Shown here piece after piece: positions 62,363 to 64,000 of a stretch of 64,000 bases of DNA. The first letter of the stretch is position 1; the number at the start of each line of letters is the position of its first letter. This DNA is from Anastatus disparis (taxonomy: Eukaryota; Arthropoda; Insecta; Hymenoptera; Eupelmidae): contig JAFFSR010000008.1 in NCBI GenBank assembly GCA_017163975.1, forward strand, positions 1,807,501 to 1,871,500, written 5' to 3'. A program made the position numbers and the translations under genes. Below the pieces are notes generated by a model, which did no database searches, was not told the DNA's origin, and worked only from the letters and a program-made list of their open reading frames with translations.

Positions 62363-63632
62363 GCATGTTTCATGATAGTCCAGTCAAATTAGAATTTCTT
62401 TCTGCAAAACTTGTTACAGGCCGATTTTTTGCAGAAATATATTGTAGATAATATGTATAATAAGAATATCGATGTGCGCCATCTCAAAAAGTTGTGGAAA
62501 AATGTTTATAAACAAATTAAGATAGAAAAATCGACTTTTTTTTCTATTTTCCTCTGTAACTGCACTGCTTTTGACTCTAGAAGAAATTTTTTCAAACAAA
62601 AGTTGTTCAGAATTAAATTTTCTTGAAGACTATGGGTGTACGATTTTCTAAAATTTTTAAATTTACTCGAGAAATGAAGTTTTTCCGAGAAAATGGGTAA
62701 TTTTTCAAATTAAAGTTAAAGACAAATATTTTATTCGAAATTCGATAAAACTTTGGAATAAGAGAGATTTTCTATTGTCTTTAATCCTCCTCCAAGCCGA
62801 TCTGTTTCGGTTCGTAAGAAGAGCAACAATTTATTTGTTTATTAAAAAAAAGTCGAAAATTCTAATTAATGCCAAGTCAACAATAATTATTGCAAACATG
62901 TCAAACTTCTTGAGCATGTAATGGTAGGATACCTTTATCATAAACTATTATAAAAATTTCAATTTTTTATTTTCTTGCACTATTTTTTAGCGTTTTTCCG
63001 ATTTTACAATTTTAATTCTTATAAATAAATTCATATATTTCAGCCAATTTTGAATATTTTTTTAATTTTATAAAATGGAAAAGAAAGGTCTCTTCAAGAC
63101 CTTTAATTTGATTTTTCTAAAAGTTTTCTATCGGGAAAATGAAATGAGTAACATGGCTTTGACTTTGACTAACAATAGCGCCATTGTTTTTGAACATTTT
63201 AACTCGTTTCAAAGTTCAATAGCCAGTTTATGATACAAATTATTTATTGGTAAAACGGCATTAATGCATACAAAGTGATTCTTATATATATATCATCGTT
63301 TCTAAATTTTGTTGCGCATTACATTGAGTGCGAATATCAAGTAACAGAGTATATAAACGGCCAGCGCGCATACGCACCGTGGTATCTGTTTCTTCATGCA
63401 AGAACAGAAAAAAATTTTCAAAAGTTAGAATTCATATTACATATGAAAATTAACAATATCTCTGGTGATTATGGTCCGATTTACATGTTTCTTTTTTTTC
63501 TTAATAGTTTTCTTATAAAATCTAGAATTGTAAGTTCAATTAAACATATGTATAATAAACCATACAATGTGTTTTATTATAAATTATATCTTTTAGGGTT
63601 ACTTTAAATTGTAAAACATTCTTCTATTTTAA
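62363..63632. other. AT-rich region with two unsupported ORFs
   Basis: Frames of 71 codons (62411-62626) and 110 codons (63275-63607) on the plus strand have no domain that I recognise. The latter is hydrophobic near its end (YMFLFFLNSFLI). I cannot support either as a gene. Nothing else seen. Confidence 0.35.
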
Positions 63633-64000
63633 GGGGACGCTGTATCTCTCTATCCTTTTCTAATTGAAAAATGTAAGCTTTTTGAAAATCTAGTGATTAT
63701 TGATAGAAATTAAAGGTTTTCCGCTACTTGTTTAGTAAAAAGTAATATTTTCTCTGATGAGGACCAATTAATTTTGTTGCTTTTTTTTCAAGTAAAGTTT
63801 GACATACTTACAAAATCCTAAGTAAGGCTAGAGAATACGTTATTTAAGTATGTCAAACTTTACTTGAAAAAAAAGCAACAAAATTAGTTGGTCCTCATCA
63901 GAGAAAATATTAATTTTTACTAAACAAGTAGCGGACAACCCTTAATTTCTATCAATAATAACTAGTTTTCCCAAAAATTTACTTTTTTTAATTAGAAAAG
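63633..64000. mobile_element. Hairpin element running off the window end
   Basis: From CCTTTTCTAATT near 63653 to the window end, the two halves are reverse complements (arms about 150 bp, loop near 63811-63838). The left end may start at GGGGACGCTGTATCTCTCTA (63633); the matching right end lies outside the window. Confidence 0.75.

Overview
This window is a repeat-dense, AT-rich piece of an arthropod (most likely insect) nuclear genome. I see no bacterial or phage genes and no intact single-copy host gene. The inference rests on Ty3/Gypsy-type LTR retrotransposons (one with an envelope gene), Jockey/CR1-like LINEs, many small inverted-repeat DNA elements with TA or TTA target duplications, long microsatellites, and one decayed copy of a METTL25-like methyltransferase gene. 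The species cannot be fixed from the sequence.

Layout. 1-9396: LTR retrotransposon A on the minus strand. It has LTRs of about 793 bp (left one cut by the window edge), a lysine-tRNA-like primer site, gag, pro-pol and two extra ORFs, and it resembles the Osvaldo/Ulysses group. 9397-15362: a long GTGTAT-type array split by a 3.1 kb element with terminal inverted repeats of about 435 bp, which itself holds three nested MITE-like insertions. 15499-17640: a 1001-bp LTR with adjacent primer site and a coding-dead leader. 17694-18500: a dispersed repeat found again, inverted, at 40985-41757. 19548-34334: LTR retrotransposon B on the minus strand, complete end to end with matching GTGT duplications. 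It carries gag with about ten zinc knuckles, protease, RT/RNaseH/integrase and an envelope gene resembling jingchuviral (gB-like) glycoproteins. It is broken by in-frame stops and by at least four nested insertions (one solo LTR, two TA MITEs, one element inside env).

34960-40258: a near full-length but decayed LINE, ending directly against the METTL25-like pseudogene (40261-40660). 42200-48900: decayed Ty3/Gypsy element C on the plus strand, with a zinc-knuckle ORF downstream of integrase. 48927-64000: a mosaic of dispersed repeats, foldback elements and MITEs, a LINE fragment sitting inside a TC microsatellite, a solo LTR of family A with ATAT duplications, a decayed Cys-rich ORF belonging to a repeated unit, a third LINE fragment, and a hairpin element running off the window end.

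Nothing here forms a host pathway. The informative features are element architecture, nesting order, and unusual retroelement coding content (zinc-knuckle array, gB-like envelope, accessory ORFs). Most ORFs inside the GTGTAT and TC arrays and in AT-rich spacers are chance reading frames.
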